A stretch of 64,000 nucleotides of DNA from UBA993 sp964389365 (GTDB lineage: Bacteria; Bacillota; Dethiobacteria; DTU022). This document shows, one piece after another, positions 26,119 to 34,395 of the stretch. Each line of letters opens with the position of its first letter. Within the stretch, counting starts at the first letter, position 1. The translations under genes were made by a program, and so were the position numbers. The notes beneath the pieces were generated by a model that was given only the letters and a program-made list of their open reading frames with translations, did not search any database and was not told where the DNA came from. The stretch covers positions 36,262 through 100,261 of the forward strand of contig CAYMDO010000003.1 of NCBI GenBank assembly GCA_964389365.1. Reading direction: 5' to 3'.

Positions 26119-27054
26119 ATGAAGGGCAGGAAATTAGTTGTCATTTCTATCATTGTGCTGGCACTGATCACAGTTGCGGTTTTACCTTTTTGGTTTGGAA
26201 CCGGTTTGGGCCGAGGCATTATTAGTTCTGATGAAGATCGGGTTGTAGTTATCTACCTTACCGGCTCAATTCAGGAATCGTCCGGCGGGGGATTCCTTAC
26301 CGGTGCGATAACCCCTCGCTATGTGAAAAACCAGCTTGAAAAGGCTGAAGCTGATCTGGCAATAAAGGGGATAGTTATCAGGGTGGAAAGCCCCGGCGGT
26401 TCAATCGCCGCATCCCAGGAAATAGCGGCTATGATCAGGAACGCCAGTAAACCGGTAGTGATTTCCATGGCAGATATGGCGGCCTCCGGAGGTTATTACA
26501 TTTCTGCCCCGGCCCAGGGTATCGTAGCCCAGCCGGGAACGATGACGGGATCGATAGGTGTGGTCAGCACGCTAATCAACACTGAGGGGCTTTACGATCT
26601 GCTTGGCCTGGAAGTTGAAACTTTTAAAACCGGAGAACATAAAGACATGTTCAGCCGTGCACTTACCGATGAAGAAAGGGCAATTATGCAAAATATCTCC
26701 GATATGGCTTACGAACAATTTATCGCAGAAGTGGCTGAAGGCAGGGGAATGGATCTGGAAGAAGTGCGTGAGCTGGCAACCGGTCAGCTTTACCTGGGTA
26801 CACAGGCCCTCGAGCTTGGCCTGGTTGACCGGCTGGGGGGCATTGAAGAAGCTGTGGCATACCTTGCTGAATTAAACGGCCTTGAAAATCCGGTGCGCTA
26901 TGAATTTCCGCCACCTTCAGCTTTCAGCCAGCTAATAGAATCCGGATACCGGGTATTGGCCTTGTTCGAAAAGAGATTCACAGGACCGGAACTGTTGATC
27001 CTGGATAAACTACGGGAAGGATTCCCACCTGCTATTCGCTACCAGGTCAGGTAA
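26119..27054 (+). CDS. sppA: Signal peptide peptidase SppA
   Basis: A 311-residue membrane-anchored serine protease of the S49 family that degrades cleaved signal peptides. There is one N-terminal membrane helix (about 5-28). The SppA core has ESPGGSIAASQEI, the nucleophile Ser123 in ADMAASGGYY, and the catalytic Lys175 in TGEHKDMFSR. The single catalytic repeat matches the short Gram-positive form. TGGAGTG precedes ATG 26119; an in-frame TTG lies two codons earlier. A Yip1-type membrane protein gene follows 58 bp later. Confidence 0.93.
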   Translation: MKGRKLVVISIIVLALITVAVLPFWFGTGLGRGIISSDEDRVVVIYLTGSIQESSGGGFLTGAITPRYVKNQLEKAEADLAIKGIVIRVESPGGSIAASQEIAAMIRNASKPVVISMADMAASGGYYISAPAQGIVAQPGTMTGSIGVVSTLINTEGLYDLLGLEVETFKTGEHKDMFSRALTDEERAIMQNISDMAYEQFIAEVAEGRGMDLEEVRELATGQLYLGTQALELGLVDRLGGIEEAVAYLAELNGLENPVRYEFPPPSAFSQLIESGYRVLALFEKRFTGPELLILDKLREGFPPAIRYQVR

Positions 27055-27112
27055 ACGAACCCTTGTCTATTTTACAAGACGGTGTTCATAATTGGCTTAG
27101 GAGGTTGCATAA

Positions 27113-27712
27113 ATGTTCGATCAACTGATTGATTGGCTATATGGCGTACTAACCAGGCCGGTAAAAACATTGAAAGAGATTGCCATTGAAAAACCGGCAA
27201 ATGCCGCTTTCCTGCTGTATCTGGGGATTACCATGCTCAGTTTTTTGGCCTCGTTATATAATGAACAGTCGATCCAGATGTTACAGGATTTGATGCGTGA
27301 GACTGGAATCAATATGCCTTTCTCGGTTCTTATTGCCGCGTCGCTTCTGATTTCTATTATTTCGATTTTCCTGATTACCGGGGTGTTGCAGCTGTTGGCC
27401 CGTCTTTTCAAAGGCAGCGGCGGATACTGGAACCTGTTTTCTGCTTATGCTTTTGCGAATTTTCCCCTGATCATCGGGATTCCAATTACTTATGCCAGCG
27501 GGTTTTTGGGGGCAGCCGGCAACGCACTGGGGGGGATGATCAGCCTTGGCCTCTCAGTTTGGGTGCTGGTGCTGCAGGTAATAGCGGTACGCGAAAGCCA
27601 TTCTTTGTCGACAGGTGCCAGCATTGCAGTTTACCTGTTGCAGCTGGCAATCTTGGTCGGTATTCCGCTGGCAGTGGCAATCGGCCTGTTAGTTATTTAT
27701 CCGCCTTTTTAG
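27113..27712 (+). CDS. Yip1-domain integral membrane protein
   Basis: A 199-residue protein with five predicted membrane helices (about 29-50, 70-95, 115-135, 138-160, 170-195). The N-terminal RPVKTLKEI segment and the central GSGGYWNLFSAYAFANFP are typical of bacterial Yip1 proteins, whose role is unknown. Good AGGAGG precedes the ATG. It lies 58 bp after sppA and is probably co-transcribed. Confidence 0.8.
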   Translation: MFDQLIDWLYGVLTRPVKTLKEIAIEKPANAAFLLYLGITMLSFLASLYNEQSIQMLQDLMRETGINMPFSVLIAASLLISIISIFLITGVLQLLARLFKGSGGYWNLFSAYAFANFPLIIGIPITYASGFLGAAGNALGGMISLGLSVWVLVLQVIAVRESHSLSTGASIAVYLLQLAILVGIPLAVAIGLLVIYPPF

Positions 27713-27724
27713 AGATGTTGGAGG

Positions 27725-27973
27725 TTATTCGTCCGGTAAAAATAGATCATCAAGCGGCTTTAATATTTCTATAACCCAGTTGAATTTACCGCTTACAGCC
27801 ACCCGGTAGGCCAGGGGGGCTGATTCTTCGATCACTTTACGGACAATGCGTCGAGCTTTGTCTTCGTCTTTTTGGTAAATTGCTTTACGGGCTTCAAATA
27901 TCGCCCGGTGAACTTTTTTTTCCAGGATTTTTTCTACCCTAGATCTGAATATATCGATCCGTTTGCCGTTCAT
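27725..27973 (-). CDS. Small charged helical protein, unknown
   Basis: An 82-residue, Lys/Arg/Glu-rich, mostly helical protein (for example VHRAIFEARKAI and KARRIVRKVIEES) ending in an acidic tail. I do not recognise the family. It is convergent with the Yip1 gene (12-bp gap), and only a weak ribosome binding site is seen. The opposite-strand frame over the same bases looks like a shadow, since this strand has the more natural amino-acid composition. The call is tentative. Confidence 0.5.
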   Translation of the reverse strand: MNGKRIDIFRSRVEKILEKKVHRAIFEARKAIYQKDEDKARRIVRKVIEESAPLAYRVAVSGKFNWVIEILKPLDDLFLPDE

Positions 27974-28073
27974 GTTGACCAGTTTATCCCGTTCCGGTAC
28001 CGGTTTGCCGTTGCAGTTGACCGGGTTGTAGTTATTTTATCAGCTTCAGGCAGTATTAACAACGAAAGAGGGC

Positions 28074-28901
28074 GTGAACGCGATTACCGGCAGTGAGCGA
28101 AGCAGGGATGAGCATAAGCTGATCGCTGAACTAAACAAAAAATATGGCGATCGGGCAGTATTGCCGGATGATGAGCCGCGGCATAAATTGATGCGGCTGT
28201 CAGTCAGGCTGGCAGCCTTGCTGCTTGCGTTTATATTTTTTTTTAGCGTAACCGGCCGCTGGTTGTCTGTTTTCAGCGGGCCCGCGCTTCACTTTTTAAA
28301 AGAATCATGGGCTCTTTCCTCTGACCCTTTGGTCAGGGAAGCCAGGAAAGCGGTTGTCCAGGTTATTGCAGAAACAGGTTCAGGTTCAACCGGCGGCAGC
28401 CTGAAGGGAAGTGGTTTTAATATTGACGAAAACGGTTTGGTTGTTACCAACCGTCACCTGGTAGAAAACGCTGCCCGGGTCAGGGTCTCATTTCCCGAAC
28501 ATGGATTATTTATAGCTTCCAAACTGTATGTATCAGGGGTTACAGATCTAGCTTTATTGCAAATAGAAGGAGAAAATCTGCCGGTTATTCGCCTGGCTGC
28601 CGTTAATCTGACTATCGGCGAGGAAGTTATATTGATCGGTAATCCCCTTCAGTTTACAAGGATTGCCAATAAAGGTAAAGTGGTTGCTTACAGCAAGGCT
28701 GATAAGCGCGAACTGCCCCATCTGGTGGTTGAAGCGATGATTTATCCGGGCAGCAGCGGCAGTCCGGTTTTAAACGGACGGGGCGAAGCCGGCGGCATTG
28801 TCTTTGCCACTTTGGCCGGCGGCGATCCCAATCAGGCAAAAGGCCTGGCGATTGATGTCGGTGAATTGATAGCGATCCTGGATTCCCAGTTACCGGAATA
28901 G
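28074..28901 (+). CDS. Membrane-anchored S1C (HtrA/Deg-like) serine protease without PDZ domain
   Basis: A 275-residue trypsin-like protease. A short cytoplasmic N-terminus is followed by a membrane helix (about 43-65) and the protease domain. The triad is visible: His128 (TNRHLVE), Asp158 (VTDLALLQI) and Ser228 (PGSSGSPV). HtrA proteins normally carry one or more PDZ domains after the protease; here the chain stops right after it. The protein is probably an extracytoplasmic envelope protease or sensor. GTG 28074 is the only early start in frame; its ribosome binding site (GAGGG) is unusually close. Confidence 0.85.
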   Translation: MNAITGSERSRDEHKLIAELNKKYGDRAVLPDDEPRHKLMRLSVRLAALLLAFIFFFSVTGRWLSVFSGPALHFLKESWALSSDPLVREARKAVVQVIAETGSGSTGGSLKGSGFNIDENGLVVTNRHLVENAARVRVSFPEHGLFIASKLYVSGVTDLALLQIEGENLPVIRLAAVNLTIGEEVILIGNPLQFTRIANKGKVVAYSKADKRELPHLVVEAMIYPGSSGSPVLNGRGEAGGIVFATLAGGDPNQAKGLAIDVGELIAILDSQLPE

Positions 28902-28975
28902 CAAAAGGCCGATGTTTCAATGGCACTGACCGGGTTTATACCGGTAACAGGGCCGGCTATTAGCGGGCGATTTAT

Positions 28976-29007
28976 AGACGCAAGATACAGTCTATTGCGT
29001 CTTTTTC
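28976..29007 (+). terminator. Terminator after the S1C protease gene
   Basis: AGACGCAA (28976-28983) pairs perfectly with TTGCGTCT (28995-29002), followed by TTTTC. It separates the protease transcript from the formate dehydrogenase operon. Confidence 0.85.
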
Positions 29008-29109
29008 TTGTAAGCGCATTTTCACGTCTAGCGGGCAGGATTCGGAATTGGACTAATCGAAATAGATGGAATCTGTTTGTGTCGACATGGCGGTAAAGGG
29101 AGTGAATAA

Positions 29110-29583
29110 ATGGAAGAACAACTTCAAGCAGTTTTTGCTTCATTTAAAGGTGAAAAAAACGAGCTGATCCCTGTCCTGCAGGATGTTCAGGAAGAACTCG
29201 GTTATTTGCCCGAAGAAGCGATGAAGGCGGTGGCCCGTTTCGTCCGGGTGCCGGAAAGTAAAGTTTTTGGGGTGGCTACATTTTATGCCCGGTTTCATCT
29301 GAAGCCGCGGGGCAGGCATATTGTCCGCCTTTGCTGCGGAACAGCCTGCCATGTGCGGGGAGCAAAAAAGGTTGCCGATAAAGTGAAAGATGTTTTGAAA
29401 GTAGGTGTGGGTGAAACTACTGAAGATTGGAAATTCACCTACGAGGAAGTTGCCTGCATCGGGGCCTGCGGACTGGCTCCGGTAATGACTATCGATGAAA
29501 AAACCTTTGGCAAGCTTGATCCCGATAAAACAAAAGGTATTATTGAGAATTTCGGCGCCGAGCCGGAAGGAGGACAGTTATAA
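29110..29583 (+). CDS. NuoE-like [2Fe-2S] subunit of NAD(P)-linked formate dehydrogenase/hydrogenase
   Basis: A 157-residue thioredoxin-like ferredoxin subunit (NuoE/HndA/HylA type). The four [2Fe-2S] cysteines are in LCCGTACHVRG and CIGACGLAP. It passes electrons to the NuoF-like flavoprotein of soluble electron-bifurcating complexes. AGGGAG precedes ATG 29110. It is the first gene of a four-gene operon: nuoE-like, Cys-rich small protein, nuoF-like, fdhA. Confidence 0.92.
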   Translation: MEEQLQAVFASFKGEKNELIPVLQDVQEELGYLPEEAMKAVARFVRVPESKVFGVATFYARFHLKPRGRHIVRLCCGTACHVRGAKKVADKVKDVLKVGVGETTEDWKFTYEEVACIGACGLAPVMTIDEKTFGKLDPDKTKGIIENFGAEPEGGQL

Positions 29584-29763
29584 GTGGAACATTTTATCGA
29601 TCACTGTTGTGATAGATGTTTCAACAGCAAAGAGCGGCCCTGTGATGTTTTTATTGAGTGTTGCCTGGAAGGGCCGCTTTGTCATGAAAGCGGGCCCTGT
29701 AAAAAGGCTCGTGAAGCGATTGTTAGCAAGTGCTCGCACAGCCCGATGTACCGGGAGCACTGA
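29584..29763 (+). CDS. Small cysteine-rich protein in the formate dehydrogenase operon
   Basis: A 59-residue protein starting at GTG 29584, directly after the nuoE-like stop, with AAGGAGG at 29567-29573. It ends at TGA 29761-29763. Nine of 59 residues are cysteines (positions 8, 9, 12, 20, 26, 27, 33, 39, 50), with several acidic and histidine residues. The spacing is unlike a standard ferredoxin CxxCxxC set. The tight fit between two electron-transfer genes, the clean ribosome binding site and the composition argue for a real gene rather than chance. It may bind an Fe-S cluster or zinc or help assemble the complex; no family is recognised and the function is unknown. Confidence 0.8.
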   Translation: MEHFIDHCCDRCFNSKERPCDVFIECCLEGPLCHESGPCKKAREAIVSKCSHSPMYREH

Positions 29764-29814
29764 CAGGCATAAGGTTAATCAACCCTTGCGCCAGCGAAAG
29801 GAGAGAAGTCTAAA

Positions 29815-31668
29815 GTGTATGATCGTCATATTTTGATCTGTGCCGGAACGGGCTGTATATCATCGGGCGCTGTTGAAGTTAAAAACGCCCTGGTGAGCGA
29901 GCTCGGTAAGCATGGATTAGAGGATAAGGTGCGCATAATCATGTCCGGCTGTCATGGTTTTTGTGAAAAGGGGCCGCTCTTCATTGTCTACCCTGATGAG
30001 ATATTTTACTGCGGGGTGCAGCAGGAAGATGTCGCTGAGCTTGTAGATGAATATCTGGTTAAAGGCAATAAGGTTGAAAGGCTGCTTTACAAAGATCCGG
30101 TTTCGGAAGAAATTGTAGTATCACACGACGAAATAATGTTTTACAGTAAGCAGATGCGTCTGGCATTGCGCAACTGCGGGGTAATCGACCCGGAAAACAT
30201 TGATGAGTATATTATAAGGGGCGGTTATATCGGTTTTAAGAAAGCTCTTGAAATGGAACCGCTGTCTGTTGTCAATGAAGTGAAAACATCCGGGCTGCGG
30301 GGGCGCGGCGGGGCGGGTTTCCCGACGGGAATGAAATGGCAGCTTGCCAACAGCAGCGCCGGTTCAAAAAAATATATTGTTAGCAATGCTGACGAAGGAG
30401 ATCCCGGGGCTTTCATGGATCGCAGCTTGCTGGAAGGCGACCCGCATGCTGTGTTGGAAGGGATGATGATCGCCGGTCGGGCAATCGGCGCCGATGAAGG
30501 CTATATCTATGTACGCTCGGAGTACCCGCTGGCAATCAAGCGCTTGCGCACGGCAATCGGCCAGGCCGAACAGTATGGCCTCCTCGGCGAAAACATTTTT
30601 GGGTTAGGTTTTAATTTTACAATTAAGATTAAGGAAGGGGCAGGCGCATTTGTCTGCGGAGAGGAAACCGCACTGTTGGCTTCTATCGAAGGTAAAAGGG
30701 GTGTGCCGAGGCACCGCCCGCCTTTTCCGGCGGTTGAAGGCCTGTGGGGCAAACCTACCTGTATCAATAATGTTGAAACACTGGCAAATGTCCCGCTGGT
30801 GTTGCGGCATGGTGCAGAAAAATTTGCTTCAGTCGGTACCGAGGGCAGCAAAGGCACCAAAGTTTTTGCCTTGACCGGAAAAGTAAACAATACCGGTTTG
30901 GTTGAAGTCCCGATGGGGGTTACGATTCGCGAAGTGGTTTTCGATATCGGAGGAGGCATCCGCAATGGCAAAAAGTTCAAGGCTGCCCAGATCGGCGGCC
31001 CTTCAGGCGGTTGTATCCCTGAAGAGCACCTAGATCTGCCGATTGATTTTGATTCACTTACCGCTGCCGGGGCAATGATGGGTTCAGGTGGGTTAGTTGT
31101 GGTGGATGAAGATACCTGCATGGTTGATATGGCCCTCTATTTCCTAAACTTTACAAAAAACGAATCCTGCGGGCAGTGCATTCCCTGCCGCCTGGGAACT
31201 TCACAAATGTATCAGATCCTGGAAGACATTACTGAAGGCCGCGGCAAACCTGAAGACCTGAAGCTGCTTGAGGAACTGGCCTGGGCGGTTAAAAAAGGTT
31301 CGTTGTGCGGCCTGGGGCAGACTGCACCAAACCCAATCTTAACCACCCTGCGCTACTTCTATCATGAGTACGAAGCTCATGTTAACGAAAAACGCTGTCC
31401 GGCCCTAGTTTGCAAGCCCCTGCTGCAATACCTGATTGATCAGGAAAAATGCATCGGCTGCCAGCGCTGTACGAAGGAGTGTCCGGTTGAGGCAATCAGC
31501 GGCGAAAAGAAAATGCCGCATGAAATTGATCAGGATAAATGCACCAAGTGCGGAGCCTGTTATGATGTCTGCCCGAAAAAAGTGCGGGCTGTACTGGTGG
31601 TTTCCGAAGGGCTGCTGAAAACCGAAGAACATCATCCCCGCGAGGAGGGCTGTAAATGCCAGAGTTAG
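29815..31668 (+). CDS. NuoF-like NADH/FMN flavoprotein subunit with C-terminal ferredoxin
   Basis: A 617-residue HndC/HylB/NuoF-type subunit. Domains in order: an N-terminal thioredoxin-like part with cysteines (CAGTGC, MSGCHGFC), the NADH and FMN domain (GLRGRGGAGFPTGMKW, GAGAFVCGEETALL), the SLBB region, the [4Fe-4S] motif ESCGQCIPCRLG, and two C-terminal [4Fe-4S] clusters (CIGCQRCTKECP and CTKCGACYDVCP). It is the NAD(P)H- and ferredoxin-handling centre of electron-bifurcating formate dehydrogenases and hydrogenases. The start is GTG 29815 after GGAGAG. Its 3' end overlaps fdhA by 13 bases, so translation is coupled. Confidence 0.93.
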   Translation: MYDRHILICAGTGCISSGAVEVKNALVSELGKHGLEDKVRIIMSGCHGFCEKGPLFIVYPDEIFYCGVQQEDVAELVDEYLVKGNKVERLLYKDPVSEEIVVSHDEIMFYSKQMRLALRNCGVIDPENIDEYIIRGGYIGFKKALEMEPLSVVNEVKTSGLRGRGGAGFPTGMKWQLANSSAGSKKYIVSNADEGDPGAFMDRSLLEGDPHAVLEGMMIAGRAIGADEGYIYVRSEYPLAIKRLRTAIGQAEQYGLLGENIFGLGFNFTIKIKEGAGAFVCGEETALLASIEGKRGVPRHRPPFPAVEGLWGKPTCINNVETLANVPLVLRHGAEKFASVGTEGSKGTKVFALTGKVNNTGLVEVPMGVTIREVVFDIGGGIRNGKKFKAAQIGGPSGGCIPEEHLDLPIDFDSLTAAGAMMGSGGLVVVDEDTCMVDMALYFLNFTKNESCGQCIPCRLGTSQMYQILEDITEGRGKPEDLKLLEELAWAVKKGSLCGLGQTAPNPILTTLRYFYHEYEAHVNEKRCPALVCKPLLQYLIDQEKCIGCQRCTKECPVEAISGEKKMPHEIDQDKCTKCGACYDVCPKKVRAVLVVSEGLLKTEEHHPREEGCKCQS

Positions 31669-34328
31669 TTACACTGATCATTGACGGTGTGGAAGTACAG
31701 GCAGAGCCGGGAACCTCAATCTTAAGGGCTGCCCTGGCCAACGGGATCTACATCCCTCATTTGTGCGACCACCCCGATCTTACTTCGGTTGGGATTTGCC
31801 GGGTCTGCCTGGTTGAAATTGAAGGCTGCAGGCTGACGGTGTCATGCATGACTCCCGTTGAAGAGGGCATGGTAGTTTCCACTTCAACCGAGGAAATCGA
31901 ACGGACCCGCCGGGTTAACCTCGAACTGCTGGTGCTCAATCACGATTATAACTGCCAGAACTGCGCCAAGAACAGCAAGTGCCACCTGCAGGAGCTCACC
32001 CGTTATATCGGTATTGATGAAGATCGTATCAAGTTGATGCGGCAGCCGGCGCTCGACTCACCGATTGATGATTCCAACCCCTACTACCTGCGGGACATGG
32101 ATAAATGCGTGCTTTGCGGAATCTGTGTCCGGACATGCGAAGAGATCCAGGGTGACGGATGCATCGATTTTGCTTACCGCGGGATCCGCACTAAAATTAG
32201 TGTGTTGGGAGATAAGCCAATAATTGACTCTACCTGCGTTACCTGTGGCGAATGCGTATCGCGCTGCCCGGTCGGCGCCCTTATACCCCGCAAAACATTG
32301 GAGCCCACTTACGAGGTTGCGACTATCTGCCCGTTCTGCGGCTGCGGCTGCGGCATTGTTGTCGGGGCACGCGGCAACAGGATTGTCAGCGCCAGAGCTT
32401 TTCCGGACAGCCCGGCAAGTGGAGGCAGCCTCTGTGTTAAGGGCCGCTTTGGCCTTAGCTTTGTCAATCACCCTGAACGCTTGACGCAACCTCTGATCCG
32501 CAAAGACGGGGAATTGGTTAAAGTGAGTTGGGAAGAAGCCCTTTCATTTGTTGCGCAGAAACTCGGTCAGTATAAAGGTGACCAATTTGCTCTGATTGCC
32601 TCTGCCAAGTGCACAACAGAAGATAACTACATCATGCAGAAATTTACCCGCGCGGTGATGGGTACTAATAATATTGATCACTGCGCCCGCCTCTGACACG
32701 CCCCGACAGTAGCCGGTCTGGCTACAGTACTCGGTTCGGGAGCGATGACCAACTCGATTGCCGAAATCAGTGATTCCAGGTGTATCCTGGCAATCGGTAC
32801 CAGTACTACCGATGCCCACCCGGTTATCGGATACCAGGTTAAAAAAGCTGTCCGTAAGGGTGCGAAATTAATCGTTGCAAACCCGCAGGAGGTCGCCTTG
32901 GTTAATTATGCCGATCAGTACCTGCCACTGAAGCCAGGCAGCGATGTCGCCCTGCTGATGGGGATGGCCAGGGTAATTGTCGAGGAAAAGCTGCATGATC
33001 AGAACTATATCGACGAACGCTGCGAGAACTTTGAGGAATTCAAAGCTTCGCTTGAATCTTACACCCCGGACTTTGTCAGTGAAATGACCGGTTTGCCGTG
33101 GCCTGACGTAGCCAAAGCGGCACGTGCCTATGCCGAAAACAGCCCGGCTTCAATACTGTATTGCATGGGCATAACTCAGCATTCACATGGAACTGACAAT
33201 GTTTTGGCGATCAGCAACCTGGCCCTGATTACCGGCAACCTGGGGCAGGTTTCCGGTGGCGTCAATCCCCTGCGCGGTCAGAATAACGTTCAGGGCGCAT
33301 GTGATATGGGTTCGCTGCCGAATGTCTTTACCGGGTACCAAAAGGTTGACAATGCTGATGCCCGCCAGAAATTTGAAGCGGCCTGGGGGGTTAGCTTAAA
33401 TGAAAAACCGGGGCTTACTCATACGGAGATCTTCGATGCTGCTTACAGGGGTGATGTTAAGGCGGTTTATTTGGTTGGTGAAAATCCGGTTTTAACTGAA
33501 GCCAATGCGGCTCATTCAATTGAAGCGATGGACAAGCTAGAGTTTTTTGTCGTGCAGGATATCTTTCTGAACGAAACAGCGCAGAAAGCAGATGTTGTTT
33601 TGCCGGCAGCTTCTTTTGCTGAAAAGAACGGCACATTTGTTAATACTGAGAGGCGTGTCCAACGCGTACGCCGTGTAATCGATCCGGTCGGTGAAGCTAA
33701 ACCGGACTGGTGGATCATAAGCGCCGTTGTCAACGAAATGGGGGTCGAAGGCTTTGCGTACAATAGTGCAGAAGAGATCTTCAAGGAGATAGCTTCGCTT
33801 ACTCCGAGCTACGCCGGAATCACCTATGAACGCCTTGAAACGGGAGGAGTTCAGTGGCCCTGCCCGACATCCGGCCACCCCGGCACGCGGATACTGCATG
33901 CAGAAAAATTTGCCACTCCTTCAGGTAAGGGCAAACTTGCCCCCCTGGAGTACAGGCCTTCGGCAGAGTGCTGCGACTTTGATTATCCGCTGATCCTGAC
34001 CACTGAGCGAAGCCTGTTTCAGTTTCACAGCACAATGACCCGGTACTCTGAAGGGCTTGATCAGTTAAGCGGTGAAGAACGGATTCTGATCAACCCCCAG
34101 GATGCCATTAAGATGGACCTGGCCGACGGGGACCTGGTTGAAGTTAAATCGAGGCGGGGCAAAATCCAGGTGAGGGTCAAGCTTTCTAAGCGCTGTCAGG
34201 CGGGTGTGGCTTCGCTGAGTTTCCACTTTGCTGAATGCCCGACAAACCTATTAACCAGCAGCGCTTTGGATCCGGTGGCCAAGACCCCGGAAACCAAAGT
34301 ATGCGCTATCAGGATTGATAAAGTCTAG
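31656..34328 (+). CDS. fdhA: Formate dehydrogenase catalytic subunit, selenocysteine-containing
   Basis: One 890-residue enzyme that oxidises formate or reduces CO2. The frame contains a single TGA at 32694-32696, and both sides are in the same frame. The context is DHCARL-TGA-HAPTVAG, exactly where formate dehydrogenases carry Sec or Cys, so this is Sec347. Domains in order: NuoG-like [2Fe-2S] (about 1-80), a His/Cys cluster segment (about 95-115), two [4Fe-4S] motifs (CVLCGICVRTC, CVTCGECVSRCP), the molybdopterin [4Fe-4S] motif CPFCGCGCG, then the bis-MGD domains to the end (VEVKSRRGKIQV). Tools that ignore Sec will split it in two. A matching SECIS-type hairpin follows the TGA. The fusion with a NuoG-type N-terminus and the partner genes fit soluble bifurcating NAD-dependent enzymes such as FdhF2-HylABC. 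Confidence 0.95.
32694..32727 (+). promoter_or_regulatory. Bacterial SECIS element with the UGA codon
   Basis: After TGA 32694-32696 comes an 18-nt spacer and then a hairpin: stem GTAGCC (32709-32714), loop GGTCT (32715-32719), and stem GGCTAC (32720-32725). The loop sequence and the 18-nt distance equal those of the Escherichia coli fdhF SECIS, which binds SelB. This supports selenocysteine insertion rather than termination. Confidence 0.85.
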
Positions 34329-34358
34329 CAGCAGAATATTTATTTGCCGCAATGCTAT

Positions 34359-34394
34359 AAGGGGCGAAGCTGTTTTCAGCTTAACCCCTTTTGC
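34359..34394. terminator. Terminator between fdhA and glnS
   Basis: AAGGGG-CG-AAGCTG (34359-34372) pairs with CAGCTT-AA-CCCCTT (34377-34390) around a TTTT loop, followed by TT. It lies 30 bp after fdhA and next to the convergent glnS stop. Confidence 0.75.
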
Positions 34395-34395
34395 T

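Noticed and set aside
27872..28096. Plus-strand reading opposite the small helical protein
   Set aside because: Aromatic-rich shadow composition and overlap with the protease gene start.
32694..32696. TGA as a true stop splitting fdhA into two genes
   Set aside because: Same frame on both sides, catalytic-site context and a fitting SECIS hairpin; a second protein would start mid-domain without a ribosome binding site.
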